A stretch of DNA of 64,000 nucleotides from Cellulomonas palmilytica (GTDB taxonomy: Bacteria; Actinomycetota; Actinomycetes; Actinomycetales; Cellulomonadaceae), in contig NZ_CP062221.1 of the NCBI RefSeq assembly GCF_021590045.1, positions 2,356,001-2,420,000 of the forward strand, in the 5' to 3' direction. The position numbers and the translations under genes are program-made. Shown one piece after another: positions 1 through 8,946 of this stretch (positions within the stretch are counted from its first letter, which is position 1; every line of letters begins with the position of its first letter). The notes beneath the pieces are model-generated. The model ran no database searches. It saw only the letters and a program-made list of their open reading frames with translations, and was not told the DNA's origin.

Positions 1-1
1 C

Positions 2-340
2 GTGCTCATCTCGTCGGTCGTCGGCCTGTACGGCGGGCCCGGCCAGGTGAACTACTCGTCGTCGAAGGCCGCGCTCGTCGGCATGGCCCGCTCGATCACG
101 CGCGAGCTCGGCGGGCGCGGGATCACCGCGAACGTCGTCGCGCCCGGCTTCATCGACACCGACATGACGCGCGCGCTGCCCGAGGCGACGCAGGCGTCCT
201 ACAAGGCCGCGATCCCTGCGGGCCGGTTCGCCGCGCCCGACGAGGTCGCCGCGGCCGTCGAGTACCTCGCGTCCCCCGCCGCCGCGTACGTCAGCGGCGC
301 CGTGCTGCCCGTCGACGGCGGCCTCGGCATGGGCCACTGA
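2..340 (+). CDS. fabG: 3-oxoacyl-ACP reductase FabG, 5' truncated
   Basis: C-terminal 112 residues of a short-chain dehydrogenase; the gene begins before the window. The catalytic YxxxK motif is visible as YSSSK near residue 18 of the fragment, followed by the family's PGFIDTDMT loop and the C-terminal SPAAAYVSGAVLPVDGG segment typical of NADPH-dependent beta-ketoacyl-ACP reductases. It would reduce 3-oxoacyl-ACP in type II fatty acid synthesis. The gene for the next reductase of the cycle, fabI, starts 37 bases downstream in the same direction, the common fabG-fabI (mabA-inhA-like) order of actinobacteria. The Rossmann nucleotide-binding half is outside the window, so cofactor preference cannot be read. 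Confidence 0.93.
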   Translation: MLISSVVGLYGGPGQVNYSSSKAALVGMARSITRELGGRGITANVVAPGFIDTDMTRALPEATQASYKAAIPAGRFAAPDEVAAAVEYLASPAAAYVSGAVLPVDGGLGMGH

Positions 341-377
341 CGCACCCCGAACCCGCACCACCGAGGAGAGACACACC

Positions 378-1148
378 ATGGGCCTGCTCACCGGCAAGAA
401 GCTCCTGATCACCGGCGTCCTGACGGACGGATCCATCGCGTTCCACGTCGCGCGCCTCGCGCAGGAGGAGGGTGCCGAGGTCGTCCTGACGTCCTTCGGC
501 CGGCAGTTCCGGCTCACGCAGGTCATCGCGCGCCGCCTGCCCGTCGAGGCCCCCGTGGTGCAGCTCGACGTCACCGACGCCGACGACCTCGCGGCGCTCC
601 CGGACCGCGTGCGCGAGGCCGGCTTCGACCGCCTCGACGGCGTCGTGCACTCGATCGGCTTCGCGCCGCAGTCCGTCATGGGCGGCAACTTCCTCGCGGG
701 CGAGTGGGCGGACGTCGCCACCGCGCTCGAGGTGTCGGCGTACTCGCTGAAGTCCCTCGCGGTCGCCGCGCAGCCGCTGCTCACCGACGGCGGGTCGGTC
801 GTCGGCCTGACGTTCGACGCGAAGTTCGCGTGGCCGGTCTACGACTGGATGGGCGTCGCCAAGGCGGCGTTCGAGGCCACGTCCCGCTACCTCGCGCGCG
901 ACCTCGGCCCGTCGGGCGTGCGCGTGAACCTCGTGTCCGCCGGCCCGATCCGCACGACGGCGGCCAAGTCGATCCCCGGCTTCGAGACCATGGAGTCGCG
1001 CTGGTCCGACCGCGCGCCCCTCGGCTGGGACGTCACGAACCCCGAGCCGGCCGCGCGCGCCGTGGCGGCGCTCCTGTCCGACTGGTTCCCCGCGACCACG
1101 GGCGAGATCGTGCACGTCGACGGCGGCGTGCACGCGATGGGTCAGTGA
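378..1148 (+). CDS. fabI: Enoyl-ACP reductase (InhA/FabI type)
   Basis: 256 residues, the usual length for NADH-dependent enoyl-ACP reductase, the last reduction of each fatty acid elongation round. The N-terminus LLTGKKLLITGVLTDGSIAF is the InhA-type dinucleotide-binding segment. The family's catalytic YxxMxxxK motif is present as YDWMGVAK (Y155, M158, K162), and SAGPIRT forms the substrate loop. A purine-rich ribosome site (GAGGAGAG) lies before the ATG. It probably shares a transcript with fabG. In mycobacteria the homologue InhA is the isoniazid/triclosan target; that is family knowledge, not something shown here. Confidence 0.95.
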   Translation: MGLLTGKKLLITGVLTDGSIAFHVARLAQEEGAEVVLTSFGRQFRLTQVIARRLPVEAPVVQLDVTDADDLAALPDRVREAGFDRLDGVVHSIGFAPQSVMGGNFLAGEWADVATALEVSAYSLKSLAVAAQPLLTDGGSVVGLTFDAKFAWPVYDWMGVAKAAFEATSRYLARDLGPSGVRVNLVSAGPIRTTAAKSIPGFETMESRWSDRAPLGWDVTNPEPAARAVAALLSDWFPATTGEIVHVDGGVHAMGQ

Positions 1149-1204
1149 CCACGGAGAGTGACGCGATGGGTGCGGCGGACGCCTCCGGGTGGCACGCTGG
1201 CCCC

Positions 1205-1714
1205 GTGAGCACGCGACGGCTCGTGCTGCTGCGCCACGCGAAGGCGGAGCACCCCGACGGCATCCCCGACCACGAACGACCGCTCGCCCTCGCCGGCCGT
1301 CGGCAGTGCCCGCTCGTCGGGGCGGCGATGGCGGAGTCCGGGATCTCGCCCGACCTCGTGTGGTGCTCGTCCGCGCTGCGCACGCGCCAGACGTGGGAGC
1401 TCGTGCGGGGCGCGCTCGGGCTCGAGCCGCCTGTCGAGTACCGCGGCGAGGTCTACGACGCCGGGGTGCGTTCGCTCGTCTCGCTCGTGGCGAGCGCGCC
1501 CGCCACCGTGCGCACCCTCGTCGTCGTGGGGCACGAGCCGACCATGTCGCACGCGGCGGCGACGCTCGCGGGTCCGGGTTCCGACGAGGCCGCGGTCGCG
1601 CGCGTGCAGGTCGGCGTGCCCACCGCGTCCTGGTCGTGGCTCGAGCTCGACGGCGCGTGGAGCGACCTGCAGCCGCGCACGGCGCGCCTGATGCGGCTCG
1701 TCACCGCGTCCTGA
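1205..1714 (+). CDS. SixA-type histidine phosphatase
   Basis: About 169 residues of the histidine phosphatase superfamily. The catalytic RHxK signature is RHAK (R10, H11) directly after a short hydrophobic strand, and the second histidine is in VVVGHEPTM. The single-domain size matches SixA-like phosphohistidine phosphatases, but the substrate is unknown. Start choice: the GTG at 1205 gives the usual short N-terminus. An in-frame ATG at 1166 has a GGAG nine bases upstream and would add 13 residues. It lies 56 bases after fabI and converges on serB. Confidence 0.85.
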   Translation: MSTRRLVLLRHAKAEHPDGIPDHERPLALAGRRQCPLVGAAMAESGISPDLVWCSSALRTRQTWELVRGALGLEPPVEYRGEVYDAGVRSLVSLVASAPATVRTLVVVGHEPTMSHAAATLAGPGSDEAAVARVQVGVPTASWSWLELDGAWSDLQPRTARLMRLVTAS

Positions 1715-1756
1715 CGCGGCTCACCGCGCGGCGGGCGTCGCGTGCGACCGACCTGC

Positions 1757-2398
1757 TCAGGCGAACGGGGCGAGCGCGAGCGCGGCGTCGAGCCGACCGT
1801 CGATCGTCGCGTCCGCGTGCTGCTGCACGACCGGCTTGGCGTTGAACGCGATGCCGAACCCGGCGGTCGCGAGCATGTCGAGGTCGTTCGCGCCGTCGCC
1901 GATCGCGACCGTGCGCGCGAGGTCGACCCCGACGCTCGCCGCGTAGTCGCGCAGCGCGACCGCCTTGGCGGCACGGTCCACCACGGCACCCGTGACCCGG
2001 CCCGTGAGCCGTCCGTCGGCGACCTCAAGCGCGTTGGCGCGCACGAGCGTGATGCCGAGCGTCGCGGCGAGCGGTCGCACGAGCTCGACGAACCCGCCCG
2101 AGACGAGGCCGACCACCCAGCCGCGCTGCTGCACCGCGGAGACGAGCTCGCGCGCGCCGGGGGAGAGCTCCATCTGCGCGCGCACGTCCGCGAGCACCGT
2201 GACCGGCAGCCCCGCGAGCGTCGCGACGCGCTCGTGCAGCGACGCCGCGAAGTCCAGCTCACCGCGCATCGCGCGCTCGGTGATCTCGGTGACGAGCTCG
2301 AGCGAGCCGGCGTGCGCGGCGAGCATCTCGATCACCTCGCCCGTGATGAGCGTGGAGTCGACGTCCATCACGAGCAGGCCGGCGGCAGGGTTCGTCAC
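1757..2398 (-). CDS. serB: Phosphoserine phosphatase SerB
   Basis: 213-residue HAD-superfamily enzyme expected to dephosphorylate phosphoserine in the last step of serine synthesis. HAD motif I is MDVDST (D12, D14), the nucleophile and acid/base pair. Motif II lies in GLVSGGF, and motif IV is VAIGDGANDLDML. It matches the catalytic domain alone, without the N-terminal ACT domains of longer SerB proteins. The GTG start is supported by a TACCCT box seven bases before it on the minus strand, suggesting a leaderless transcript. Confidence 0.9.
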   Translation of the reverse strand: MTNPAAGLLVMDVDSTLITGEVIEMLAAHAGSLELVTEITERAMRGELDFAASLHERVATLAGLPVTVLADVRAQMELSPGARELVSAVQQRGWVVGLVSGGFVELVRPLAATLGITLVRANALEVADGRLTGRVTGAVVDRAAKAVALRDYAASVGVDLARTVAIGDGANDLDMLATAGFGIAFNAKPVVQQHADATIDGRLDAALALAPFA

Positions 2399-2405
2399 GG
2401 CGTGC

Positions 2406-2411
2406 AGGGTA
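2406..2411 (-). promoter_or_regulatory. Leaderless-type -10 box of serB
   Basis: TACCCT on the minus strand with seven bases between it and the GTG start. This fits the TANNNT box of actinobacterial leaderless promoters. No clear -35 hexamer is seen. Confidence 0.6.
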
Positions 2412-2453
2412 CCGAGCGGCGCTCGTCAGGACCCCGGCCGTCCACGGTGACGC

Positions 2454-2485
2454 ACCCGCGCGGGCGACCGGTGGCCCGCGCGGGT
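2454..2485. terminator. GC hairpin downstream of glgC
   Basis: Perfect 12-base arms (2454-2465 and 2474-2485, ACCCGCGCGGGC paired with its complement) around an eight-base loop, 12 bases after the glgC stop on the minus strand. There is no U-tract, as is common for actinobacterial terminators. It separates glgC from serB. Confidence 0.65.
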
Positions 2486-2496
2486 ACGGACCGGGT

Positions 2497-3738
2497 TCAG
2501 TCCGTGATGACGGAGCCCTTCGGGACGACCGTGAGGCCCGACTCGGTGACCGTGAAACCGCGCGCGCGGTCGTGCTCGTGGTCCAGCCCGATGCGCGCCC
2601 GCTCGGGCACGATCACGTTCTTGTCGAGGATCGCGCGGTGCACCTGCGCGTACCGGCTGACCTGCACGCCGTCCATCAGCACCGAGTCCGTGACCTGCGC
2701 CCACGAGTGCAGGCGGATGCCCGGCGACAGCACCGAGCCGGACACCGTCGCGCCCGACACCACGACACCAGGGGAGACGATCGAGTCCGCCGCGTGCCCG
2801 AGGCGCCCCGCGCCCGCGTGCACGAACTTCGCGGGCGGCAGGCCCGTGTACCCGGTGTGCAGCGGCCACTCGTCGTTGTAGAGGTTGAACACCGGCTCGA
2901 CCGCGATGAGGTCGATGTTCGCCTCGTAGAACGCGTCGAGCGTCCCGACGTCGCGCCAGTAGTCGCGGTCGCGCGGCGTCGAGCCCGGCACGTCGTTGCG
3001 GATGAAGTCGTACACGCCCGCGGTCCCGCGCTCGACGAACCACGGGACGATGTCGCCGCCCATGTCGTGACGCGAGTTCACGTCCTCGGCGTCCACCGAG
3101 ACGGCGTGGCGCAGCGCGTCCGCGTCGATCACGTAGTTGCCCATCGACGCGAGGACCTCGTGCGGCGAGTCGGCCAGGCCGACGGCGTCGGTCGGCTTCT
3201 CGCGGAACGCCTTGATGCGGGTCGGGTCGTCCGCCTGCGTCTCGATGACGCCGAACTGGTCGGCCTCGTCGAGCGGCTGGCGGATGCCCGCGACCGTGAG
3301 CTCGGCGCCCGACTCGACGTGCGCCTGCACCATCTGGGAGAAGTCCATGCGGTACACGTGGTCGGCGCCGACCACGACCACGATGTCGGGGCGCTCGTCG
3401 TCGATGATGTTCAGGCACTGGTAGATCGCGTCGGCCGAGCCGAGGTACCAGTGCTTGCCGACGCGCTGCTGCGCGGGCACGGCGGCGACGTAGTTGCCCA
3501 GCAGGGCCGACATGCGCCACGTCTTCGAGACGTGCCGGTCCAGGCTGTGGGACTTGTACTGCGTCAGCACGATGACGTGCAGGTAGTGGGAGTTGATGAC
3601 GTTGGACAGGGCGAAGTCGATGAGCCGGTAGATCCCGCCGAACGGGACGGCCGGCTTCGCCCGGTGGGCCGTGAGCGGCATGAGTCGCTTGCCCTCGCCA
3701 CCTGCGAGGACGATGGCCAGGACGCGCGGTTGTGCCAT
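2497..3738 (-). CDS. glgC: Glucose-1-phosphate adenylyltransferase GlgC
   Basis: 413-residue ADP-glucose pyrophosphorylase that makes ADP-glucose from ATP and glucose-1-phosphate for glycogen synthesis. The nucleotidyltransferase motif AGGEGKRL (residues 12-19) and following KPAVPFGG segment are intact. GSADAIYQC, the [13 protein letters not shown] region and a C-terminal left-handed beta-helix rich in V/I hexapeptides follow. A longer reading to 3843 exists, but the ATG at 3738 begins with the usual [14 protein letters not shown] and is preceded seven bases upstream by a TAGGGT box. It is divergent from glgA, which uses its product. Confidence 0.95.
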   Translation of the reverse strand: MAQPRVLAIVLAGGEGKRLMPLTAHRAKPAVPFGGIYRLIDFALSNVINSHYLHVIVLTQYKSHSLDRHVSKTWRMSALLGNYVAAVPAQQRVGKHWYLGSADAIYQCLNIIDDERPDIVVVVGADHVYRMDFSQMVQAHVESGAELTVAGIRQPLDEADQFGVIETQADDPTRIKAFREKPTDAVGLADSPHEVLASMGNYVIDADALRHAVSVDAEDVNSRHDMGGDIVPWFVERGTAGVYDFIRNDVPGSTPRDRDYWRDVGTLDAFYEANIDLIAVEPVFNLYNDEWPLHTGYTGLPPAKFVHAGAGRLGHAADSIVSPGVVVSGATVSGSVLSPGIRLHSWAQVTDSVLMDGVQVSRYAQVHRAILDKNVIVPERARIGLDHEHDRARGFTVTESGLTVVPKGSVITD

Positions 3739-3745
3739 GCCCCGA

Positions 3746-3751
3746 ACCCTA
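3746..3751 (-). promoter_or_regulatory. Leaderless-type -10 box of glgC
   Basis: TAGGGT on the minus strand, seven bases before the glgC ATG. It decides the start at 3738 because upstream in-frame codons would lie upstream of the transcription start. Confidence 0.65.
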
Positions 3752-3795
3752 GGCCCGACGGGCGGTGCGAGCGAGGCCAGCGGCACTTCACGCGC

Positions 3796-3801
3796 TAGCG
3801 T
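3796..3801 (+). promoter_or_regulatory. Predicted -10 box of glgA
   Basis: TAGCGT on the plus strand in the glgC/glgA divergent gap. It would give a leader of about 45 bases containing the GGAGG ribosome site at 3844-3848, so glgA, unlike glgC, looks conventionally led. Confidence 0.45.
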
Positions 3802-3854
3802 GTCGCGCATCACGGCCCGCGGTTGACCGGGCCACCCGTCCACGGAGGTCGTCA

Positions 3855-5096
3855 GTGCGCGTCGACATGCTCACCCGGGAGTACCCCCCGCACGTCTACG
3901 GCGGAGCCGGGGTCCATGTCGCGGAGCTCGCGGCTGTCCTGCGGGTCAGCGTCGACGTGCGTGTGCACTGCTTCGACGGGCCGCGCGACGACGCGTCGCG
4001 CGAGCAGGGCGTGCACGGGTACGCGGTGCCCGGCGGGCTGTCCGGCACGAACGCCGCGCTGCAGACGCTCGGCGTCGACCTGGAGATCGTCGCGGGCATC
4101 GGCGCGGGCGTGGGCGAGGACGACGTCGCGACCGACCTGGTGCACTCCCACACCTGGTACGCCAACCTCGCCGGGCACCTCGCGAGCCTGCTGCACGACG
4201 TGCCGCACGTCCTGACCGCGCACAGCCTCGAGCCGCTGCGGCCGTGGAAGGCCGAGCAGCTCGGCGGCGGGTACGCCGTGTCGAGCTGGGTCGAGCGCAC
4301 CGCGTACGAGAGCGCCGCCGGCGTCATCGCGGTCTCCGGCGGGATGCGCGAGGACATCCTGCGCAGCTACCCGGCCGTCGACCCCGACCGCGTGCACGTC
4401 GTGCACAACGGCATCGACCTCGCCGCGTGGCGCCGCCCGACGGCCGACGACGCGCTCGCGAGGGCTGACGCGACCGTGCGCGCCCTGGGCATCGACCCCG
4501 CGCGGCCCGCCGTGGTGTTCGTCGGGCGCATCACGCGCCAGAAGGGCCTGCCGTACCTGCTGCGGGCCGCCGAGTCGCTGCCGGCCGACGTGCAGCTCGT
4601 GCTGTGCGCCGGCGCGCCGGACACCCCCGAGATCGCCGCCGAGGTCACCGGGCTGGTCCAGGCGCTGCGCGAGCGGCGCACGGGCGTGGTGTGGATCGAG
4701 CAGATGCTGCCGCGCGAGGACCTGGTCGCGGTGCTGGCCGCGTCGACCGTGTTCGTCTGCCCCTCGGTCTACGAGCCGCTGGGCATCGTCAACCTCGAGG
4801 CGATGGCCGTCGGGCTGCCCGTCGTCGGGACCGCGACCGGCGGCATCCCCGAGGTCGTGGACGACGGCGTGACGGGCTGGCTCGTCCCGATCGACCAGGT
4901 GCAGGACGGCACGGGCACGCCGCGCGACCCCGAGCGGTTCGTCGCCGACCTCGCCGCCGCGCTCACCGAGGCCGTGACCGACGTCGAGCGCGCACGGCGC
5001 TGGGGCGTCGCGGCGCGCCGGCGCGTCGAGGACCACTTCTCGTGGGCCGCGGTCGCCGAGAGCACGCTCGAGGTCTACCGGCGCGTGCTGGCCTGA
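3855..5096 (+). CDS. glgA: Glycogen synthase, GT4 family (GlgA)
   Basis: 413-residue retaining glycosyltransferase with the actinobacterial GlgA start [21 protein letters not shown]. The N-terminal acceptor Rossmann domain carries this GGAGVH loop. The C-terminal nucleotide-sugar domain has [11 protein letters not shown] and the E-x7-E signature EPLGIVNLE followed by GGIPEVV. It is expected to extend alpha-1,4-glucan from ADP-glucose; some actinobacterial relatives (GlgM) make maltose-1-phosphate instead, which sequence alone does not settle. The GTG at 3855 has GGAGG six bases upstream. Divergent from glgC. Confidence 0.92.
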   Translation: MRVDMLTREYPPHVYGGAGVHVAELAAVLRVSVDVRVHCFDGPRDDASREQGVHGYAVPGGLSGTNAALQTLGVDLEIVAGIGAGVGEDDVATDLVHSHTWYANLAGHLASLLHDVPHVLTAHSLEPLRPWKAEQLGGGYAVSSWVERTAYESAAGVIAVSGGMREDILRSYPAVDPDRVHVVHNGIDLAAWRRPTADDALARADATVRALGIDPARPAVVFVGRITRQKGLPYLLRAAESLPADVQLVLCAGAPDTPEIAAEVTGLVQALRERRTGVVWIEQMLPREDLVAVLAASTVFVCPSVYEPLGIVNLEAMAVGLPVVGTATGGIPEVVDDGVTGWLVPIDQVQDGTGTPRDPERFVADLAAALTEAVTDVERARRWGVAARRRVEDHFSWAAVAESTLEVYRRVLA

Positions 5097-5107
5097 GCCC
5101 CGGGCCG

Positions 5108-5908
5108 CTACCGCGCGCCGCCACCGGGTCCCGACGCGGGTCCCGACGCGGGCCCCGCGAACGTCGCGGCCGACAGCGCGCGCCGCGCGAGGCGGTCGAC
5201 GTCGCGCAGCGCCGCGGTGCGCTGGTCGGCCTGCCACAGGTTGACCGCGCCGCCGTCGTCGCGCGCGGCGAGGTCGACGATCGCGAGCAGCCGGGCGGCG
5301 CTCGCGAGGATGCGTGCGCGCCGCGCGTCCAGGCGGTCCGGCAGCCGCCACGTGGGCACGCCCGCGTCACGCAGCGCGACGACGTGCGCCGCGTGCTCGT
5401 CGTCCCAGTGCGCGACGTCGAGGCGCACGAGCGCGTCCGTGACGTCCGCGAGCCCGCGCCGCAGACCGCGGTCGGCGTCCTCGAGGGTGCCGAGCGCCTG
5501 CACCGCGAGCGTCCAGTCGGGCACCTCGGTCTCGTGCCACGTGACCAGGTGGCCCGGCTCGAGCGCCGAGCCGAACGTGGTGACCTCCGGGACGAGCGCG
5601 AGGCTGCGGCCGGCCGCGCGCAGCAGGACGACCTCGCGCGCGTCGAGCGCCGCGGCGCTCACCGCGGCGGGCACGCCCGCGACGTCGCCCGGCGCCGGCA
5701 GCAGCGCGACGACGTCGAGGTCGGGCGCCGTCCAGGACCGCACCGCCTCGGCCAGGTCGAGACGCGCGCCGGTCCTGTCGACGACCTCGTGCGGCTCGTC
5801 GTCGGCCTGCACACCGCGCAGCGCGGCGTCGGACGGGGCACGGCGTGCCGCGCCCGCTGCGAGCCACAGCGCGAGCACGACACCACGGGGCAGGTCCAGG
5901 TCGGGCAC
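5108..5908 (-). CDS. Conserved hypothetical actinobacterial protein
   Basis: 266 residues, not recognised as a named family. It is soluble, Ala/Leu/Arg/Asp-rich, with no signal peptide or clear membrane span, and ends in a low-complexity GPASGPASGPGGG tail. The coding sequence shows strongly GC-biased third positions, supporting a real gene. The GTG start is preceded by a TACCGT box six bases upstream, again leaderless-like. It converges on glgA with only 11 bases between stops, so it is probably unrelated to glycogen synthesis. Confidence 0.75.
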   Translation of the reverse strand: MPDLDLPRGVVLALWLAAGAARRAPSDAALRGVQADDEPHEVVDRTGARLDLAEAVRSWTAPDLDVVALLPAPGDVAGVPAAVSAAALDAREVVLLRAAGRSLALVPEVTTFGSALEPGHLVTWHETEVPDWTLAVQALGTLEDADRGLRRGLADVTDALVRLDVAHWDDEHAAHVVALRDAGVPTWRLPDRLDARRARILASAARLLAIVDLAARDDGGAVNLWQADQRTAALRDVDRLARRALSAATFAGPASGPASGPGGGAR

Positions 5909-5914
5909 CCGCCC

Positions 5915-5920
5915 ACGGTA
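5915..5920 (-). promoter_or_regulatory. Leaderless-type -10 box
   Basis: TACCGT on the minus strand, six bases before the GTG start at 5908. Confidence 0.55.
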
Positions 5921-6060
5921 CGGCGTGCCGCGGCGGGCGCGCCGCGAGGGGCGTCGCGCGGGGCCGGCGCCCGCTCGCAGGTCACCCGGCCGGGCGTCGC
6001 CGCACCGGTGTGCCGACCGTCACGCGCGGGGCGTGTGCGCGGCAACGGGTGCGCGAACGT

Positions 6061-6066
6061 TAGGGT
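6061..6066 (+). promoter_or_regulatory. Leaderless-type -10 box of ABC ATPase gene
   Basis: TAGGGT, then six bases, then ATG at 6073. There is no ribosome-binding site in between, so a leaderless mRNA is the simplest reading. Confidence 0.65.
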
Positions 6067-6072
6067 CGTGCC

Positions 6073-6864
6073 ATGACCGACGTGCTCGACCTCCAGGACG
6101 TGACGATCAGACGGGGGACGACGACGATCCTCGACGGCGTGTCGTGGACGGTCCGCGAGGGCGAGCGCTGGGTCGTCCTGGGGCGCAACGGCGCGGGCAA
6201 GACGACGCTCCTGCAGGTCGCCTCGGGGCGCATGCACCCCACGAGCGGCTCGGCGCAGCTGCTCGGCAGCCGGCTCGGCAGCGTCGACGTGTTCGAGCTG
6301 CGGCCCCGCATCGGGCTGTCGAGCTCCGCGCTCGCGGACAAGATCCCCACGGGTGAGCTCGTGCGCGACGTCGTGCTGACCGCGGCGTACGGCATGACGG
6401 GACGCTGGCGCGAGGAGTACGAGGACCTCGACGAGACGCGCGCGACCGACCTGCTGCGCGCGTTCGGCGTCGAGCACCTCGGTGACCGGTACTTCGGCAC
6501 CCTCAGCGAGGGCGAGCGCAAGCGCGTGCAGATCGCGCGTGCGCTCATGGCGGATCCCGAGCTGCTGCTGCTCGACGAGCCCGCCGCGGGCCTGGACCTG
6601 GGCGGCCGCGAGGAGCTCGTCGCCGCGCTCGCCGAGCTGGCCGACGACCGCCGTTCGCCCGTCCTGGTGCTCGTGACGCACCACGTGGAGGAGATCCCGC
6701 CGGGCTTCACGCACCTGCTGCTGCTGCGGGACGGCGCGGTGCACGCGTCGGGCCCGATCGACGAGGTCCTCACCGCCGAGCAGCTGTCGGGCGCGTTCGG
6801 CCTCGACCTCCTGCTCGACCGCCACGCGGGCCGCTGGTCCGCGCGCGCCGCGTCGCTCGCCTGA
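6073..6864 (+). CDS. ABC transporter ATP-binding protein
   Basis: 263-residue stand-alone ABC ATPase. Walker A is GRNGAGKT (37-44), the signature is LSEGERKRV, Walker B is LLLLDEPAAGLD, and the H-loop is in VTHHVEE. The closest recognisable type is the YlmA/ModF-like group of single-domain ATPases with a 'FGTLSEGERKRVQIARALM' segment. No permease gene is adjacent, so its partner or substrate cannot be named; a non-transport role is possible. The start is fixed by the TAGGGT box six bases upstream. Confidence 0.88.
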   Translation: MTDVLDLQDVTIRRGTTTILDGVSWTVREGERWVVLGRNGAGKTTLLQVASGRMHPTSGSAQLLGSRLGSVDVFELRPRIGLSSSALADKIPTGELVRDVVLTAAYGMTGRWREEYEDLDETRATDLLRAFGVEHLGDRYFGTLSEGERKRVQIARALMADPELLLLDEPAAGLDLGGREELVAALAELADDRRSPVLVLVTHHVEEIPPGFTHLLLLRDGAVHASGPIDEVLTAEQLSGAFGLDLLLDRHAGRWSARAASLA

Positions 6865-6893
6865 CCGGCCCTCGTCTCGGTCCCGGACCGGGC

Positions 6894-6919
6894 GACGAAC
6901 CGAGGAGACGAACCGAGGG
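6894..6919 (+). repeat. Two tandem 13-base direct repeats
   Basis: GACGAACCGAGG(A/G) occurs twice back to back (6894-6906 and 6907-6919) upstream of the nfeD-like gene, about 40 bases before its predicted -10 box. It may be a regulator site or chance duplication. Confidence 0.5.
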
Positions 6920-6957
6920 ACCGGCGCGAAACCTCACAAGACCGTCAAGCGTGTGCA

Positions 6958-6963
6958 TAGGAT
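6958..6963 (+). promoter_or_regulatory. Predicted -10 box of nfeD-SPFH operon
   Basis: TAGGAT, followed by a short leader carrying GGAGG at 6983-6987, eight bases before the GTG at 6996. Confidence 0.45.
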
Positions 6964-6995
6964 CGGTGCACGACGACGATCGGGAGGTGCGCGCG

Positions 6996-7430
6996 GTGGA
7001 GTGGCTCTGGTGGGTCGGCAGCGCCCTGGTGCTCGGCATCCTCGAGATGCTCTCGCTCGAGCTCGTCTTCATCATGACCGCGGGCGGGGCACTCGCAGGC
7101 GGGATCGCCAGCGCGGCCGGAGCGCCGCTGTGGGCGCAGATCGTCATCGCGGCCGTCGTCTCGGTGCTGCTGCTCGTCACGCTGCGGCCGTGGCTGCTGC
7201 GGCACCTGCGCCGCCGTACGCCGCTCGTCGAGACCAACGCGTCCGCGCTCGTCGGGCGTGACGCCGTCGTCATCGCGACCGTCACGGGCGAGACGGGCCG
7301 GGTCAAGCTCGCGGGCGAGGTGTGGAGCGCCCGGACCACCGACCTGGACGCCCTGCCGCCCGGGACCGCGGTCACCGTCACGCGCATCGACGGCGCCACC
7401 GCGGTCGTCGTCCCCACGCCGCGCGCCTGA
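6996..7430 (+). CDS. NfeD-like membrane protein
   Basis: 144 residues. It opens with VEWLWWVGSALVLGILEML, then has two further hydrophobic segments (GGALAGGIASAAGAPLWAQIVIAAVVSVLLLVTL, split by a turn). It ends in a soluble OB-fold-like domain of about 65 residues with LVGRDAVVIATV and GEVWSARTTD, the hallmark of short NfeD proteins. NfeD proteins pair with SPFH/stomatin partners in membrane organisation, and the SPFH gene follows 45 bases downstream. Start chosen at the GTG with GGAGG upstream. Confidence 0.88.
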   Translation: MEWLWWVGSALVLGILEMLSLELVFIMTAGGALAGGIASAAGAPLWAQIVIAAVVSVLLLVTLRPWLLRHLRRRTPLVETNASALVGRDAVVIATVTGETGRVKLAGEVWSARTTDLDALPPGTAVTVTRIDGATAVVVPTPRA

Positions 7431-7475
7431 CGCGGCACCCGAACCGGCCAGACCCCCACGGACCCAGGAGGCTCC

Positions 7476-8729
7476 ATGAGCGAGGACACCACCACCGACG
7501 TCGGCCAGCTCGCGTTGATCGTCGTGGGCGGGCTCGTCCTGATCTTCGTGCTCGTCGCGCTGTTCCGGTCGGTGCGGATCGTGCCGCAGGCGGTCGCGGT
7601 CATCGTCGAGCGGCTCGGCCGCTACAGCCGCACGCTGGACGCGGGCCTGCACCTGCTGATCCCGTTCATCGACCGCGTGCGCGCGAGCGTCGACCTGCGC
7701 GAGCAGGTCGTCTCGTTCCCGCCGCAGCCCGTGATCACGTCCGACAACCTCGTGGTGAGCATCGACACCGTCATCTACTTCCAGGTGACGTCCCCGAAGG
7801 ACGCGGTCTACGAGATCGCGAACTACATCACGGGTATCGAGCAGCTCACCGTCACCACGCTGCGCAACGTCATCGGCTCGATGGACCTCGAGCAGACGCT
7901 CACGAGCCGCGACCAGATCAACGGCCAGCTGCGCGGCGTCCTCGACGAGGCGACCGGCAAGTGGGGCATCCGCGTGAACCGCGTCGAGCTCAAGGCCATC
8001 GACCCGCCCGCGTCCGTGCAGGGCTCGATGGAGCAGCAGATGCGTGCCGAGCGTGACCGCCGTGCGGCGATCCTCACGGCCGAGGGCGTCAAGCAGTCGC
8101 AGATCCTCACGGCCGAGGGCGAGAAGCAGTCGGCGATCCTGAGGGCGGAGGGCGAGGCGCAGTCCGCGATCCTGCGCGCCGAGGGTGAGGCTCGCGCGAT
8201 CCTGCAGGTGTTCGACGCCGTGCACCGTGGCGACGCCGACCCCAAGCTGCTCGCGTACCAGTACCTGCAGACGCTGCCGAAGATCGCGGCCTACCCGTCG
8301 AACAAGATGTGGTTCCTGCCCGCCGAGCTCACGGGCGCGCTCGGGCAGATGGCCAAGGGGTTCGGCGGGTGGCCGGCCCCGGGCGCCACGGGCTCGGAGC
8401 GTCCCGCGGGGGAGTCGCCGCTCGCGGACGACGACCTGCCGCCCGTGACGCTCACCGACCCGGCCGAGGCGCTCGCCGAGGCCCGGCGCGAGTCCGCGGC
8501 CGCGACGGCCGACGCGACGAGCGCCGGCACACTGTCGGGCCGTCCGTTCGACCCGGCCGCCGAGCTCGGGCAGCACCCGGGCGGTGCGGCGGTCCCGCCG
8601 CGTCCTGCGACCCCGCCCACCCCGCCGGTCCCGCCGCAGGCGACGCCGCCCGTGCCGCCGCAGGCGACCCCGCCGGCGCCGCCGCGCGACGAGCCGCCCG
8701 CACCGCCGCAGCCGCGCGACCAGGGCTGA
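7476..8729 (+). CDS. SPFH/Band 7 (stomatin-like) membrane protein
   Basis: 417 residues. One N-terminal membrane segment (about residues 10-28) is followed by an SPFH domain beginning VPQAVAVIVERLGRYSRTL. A coiled-coil stretch built of repeated AEGEKQSAIL/AEGEAQSAIL units follows, then a low-complexity C-terminal tail of PPVPPQATPP-type repeats. The family forms oligomeric scaffolds in membrane microdomains, usually encoded next to NfeD as here. The proline-rich tail is longer than in typical QmcA/stomatin proteins and may be a protein-binding extension (inference). An AGGAGG ribosome site precedes the ATG. Confidence 0.9.
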   Translation: MSEDTTTDVGQLALIVVGGLVLIFVLVALFRSVRIVPQAVAVIVERLGRYSRTLDAGLHLLIPFIDRVRASVDLREQVVSFPPQPVITSDNLVVSIDTVIYFQVTSPKDAVYEIANYITGIEQLTVTTLRNVIGSMDLEQTLTSRDQINGQLRGVLDEATGKWGIRVNRVELKAIDPPASVQGSMEQQMRAERDRRAAILTAEGVKQSQILTAEGEKQSAILRAEGEAQSAILRAEGEARAILQVFDAVHRGDADPKLLAYQYLQTLPKIAAYPSNKMWFLPAELTGALGQMAKGFGGWPAPGATGSERPAGESPLADDDLPPVTLTDPAEALAEARRESAAATADATSAGTLSGRPFDPAAELGQHPGGAAVPPRPATPPTPPVPPQATPPVPPQATPPAPPRDEPPAPPQPRDQG

Positions 8730-8742
8730 GGCCCGCCGCACG

Positions 8743-8785
8743 CGCACCTCGAACGCACACCTCGAACGCACACCCCGAACGCGCA
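8743..8785 (+). repeat. Three imperfect 13-base direct repeats
   Basis: Units resembling CACCTCGAACGCA recur three times after the SPFH stop, just before the terminator hairpin. No function is apparent. Confidence 0.45.
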
Positions 8786-8816
8786 CCCCCGTCCGGACCC
8801 GTCCGCGGCGGGGGTG
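8784..8816 (+). terminator. Terminator-like hairpin after SPFH gene
   Basis: Eight-base arms CACCCCCG / CGGGGGTG with a GC-rich 17-base interior that can pair further. It lies between the SPFH gene and the ABC exporter promoter. Confidence 0.5.
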
Positions 8817-8867
8817 TCGTGCTGTGCGCTGAGGGCGAACTCCGTTCACCTGCAGCCTGCAGTCACC

Positions 8868-8873
8868 TAGCGT
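8868..8873 (+). promoter_or_regulatory. Predicted promoter of ABC exporter operon
   Basis: TAGCGT -10 box with TTCACC seventeen bases upstream as a weak -35. A small inverted repeat around CTGCAGCCTGCAG sits in the spacer. The leader is about 70 bases with GAGG before the ATG. Confidence 0.4.
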
Positions 8874-8946
8874 GGCGGGGACGTGGTCGGTCCCCGCGCG
8901 TGCGCGGGCCCCGGCCGGGTGTGCCCCCGGGACGTGAGGAGCGTCG

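Noticed and set aside
4963..5370. Overlapping minus-strand frame at the end of glgA
   Set aside because: Arginine/proline-rich shadow of glgA and of the 5108-5908 gene.
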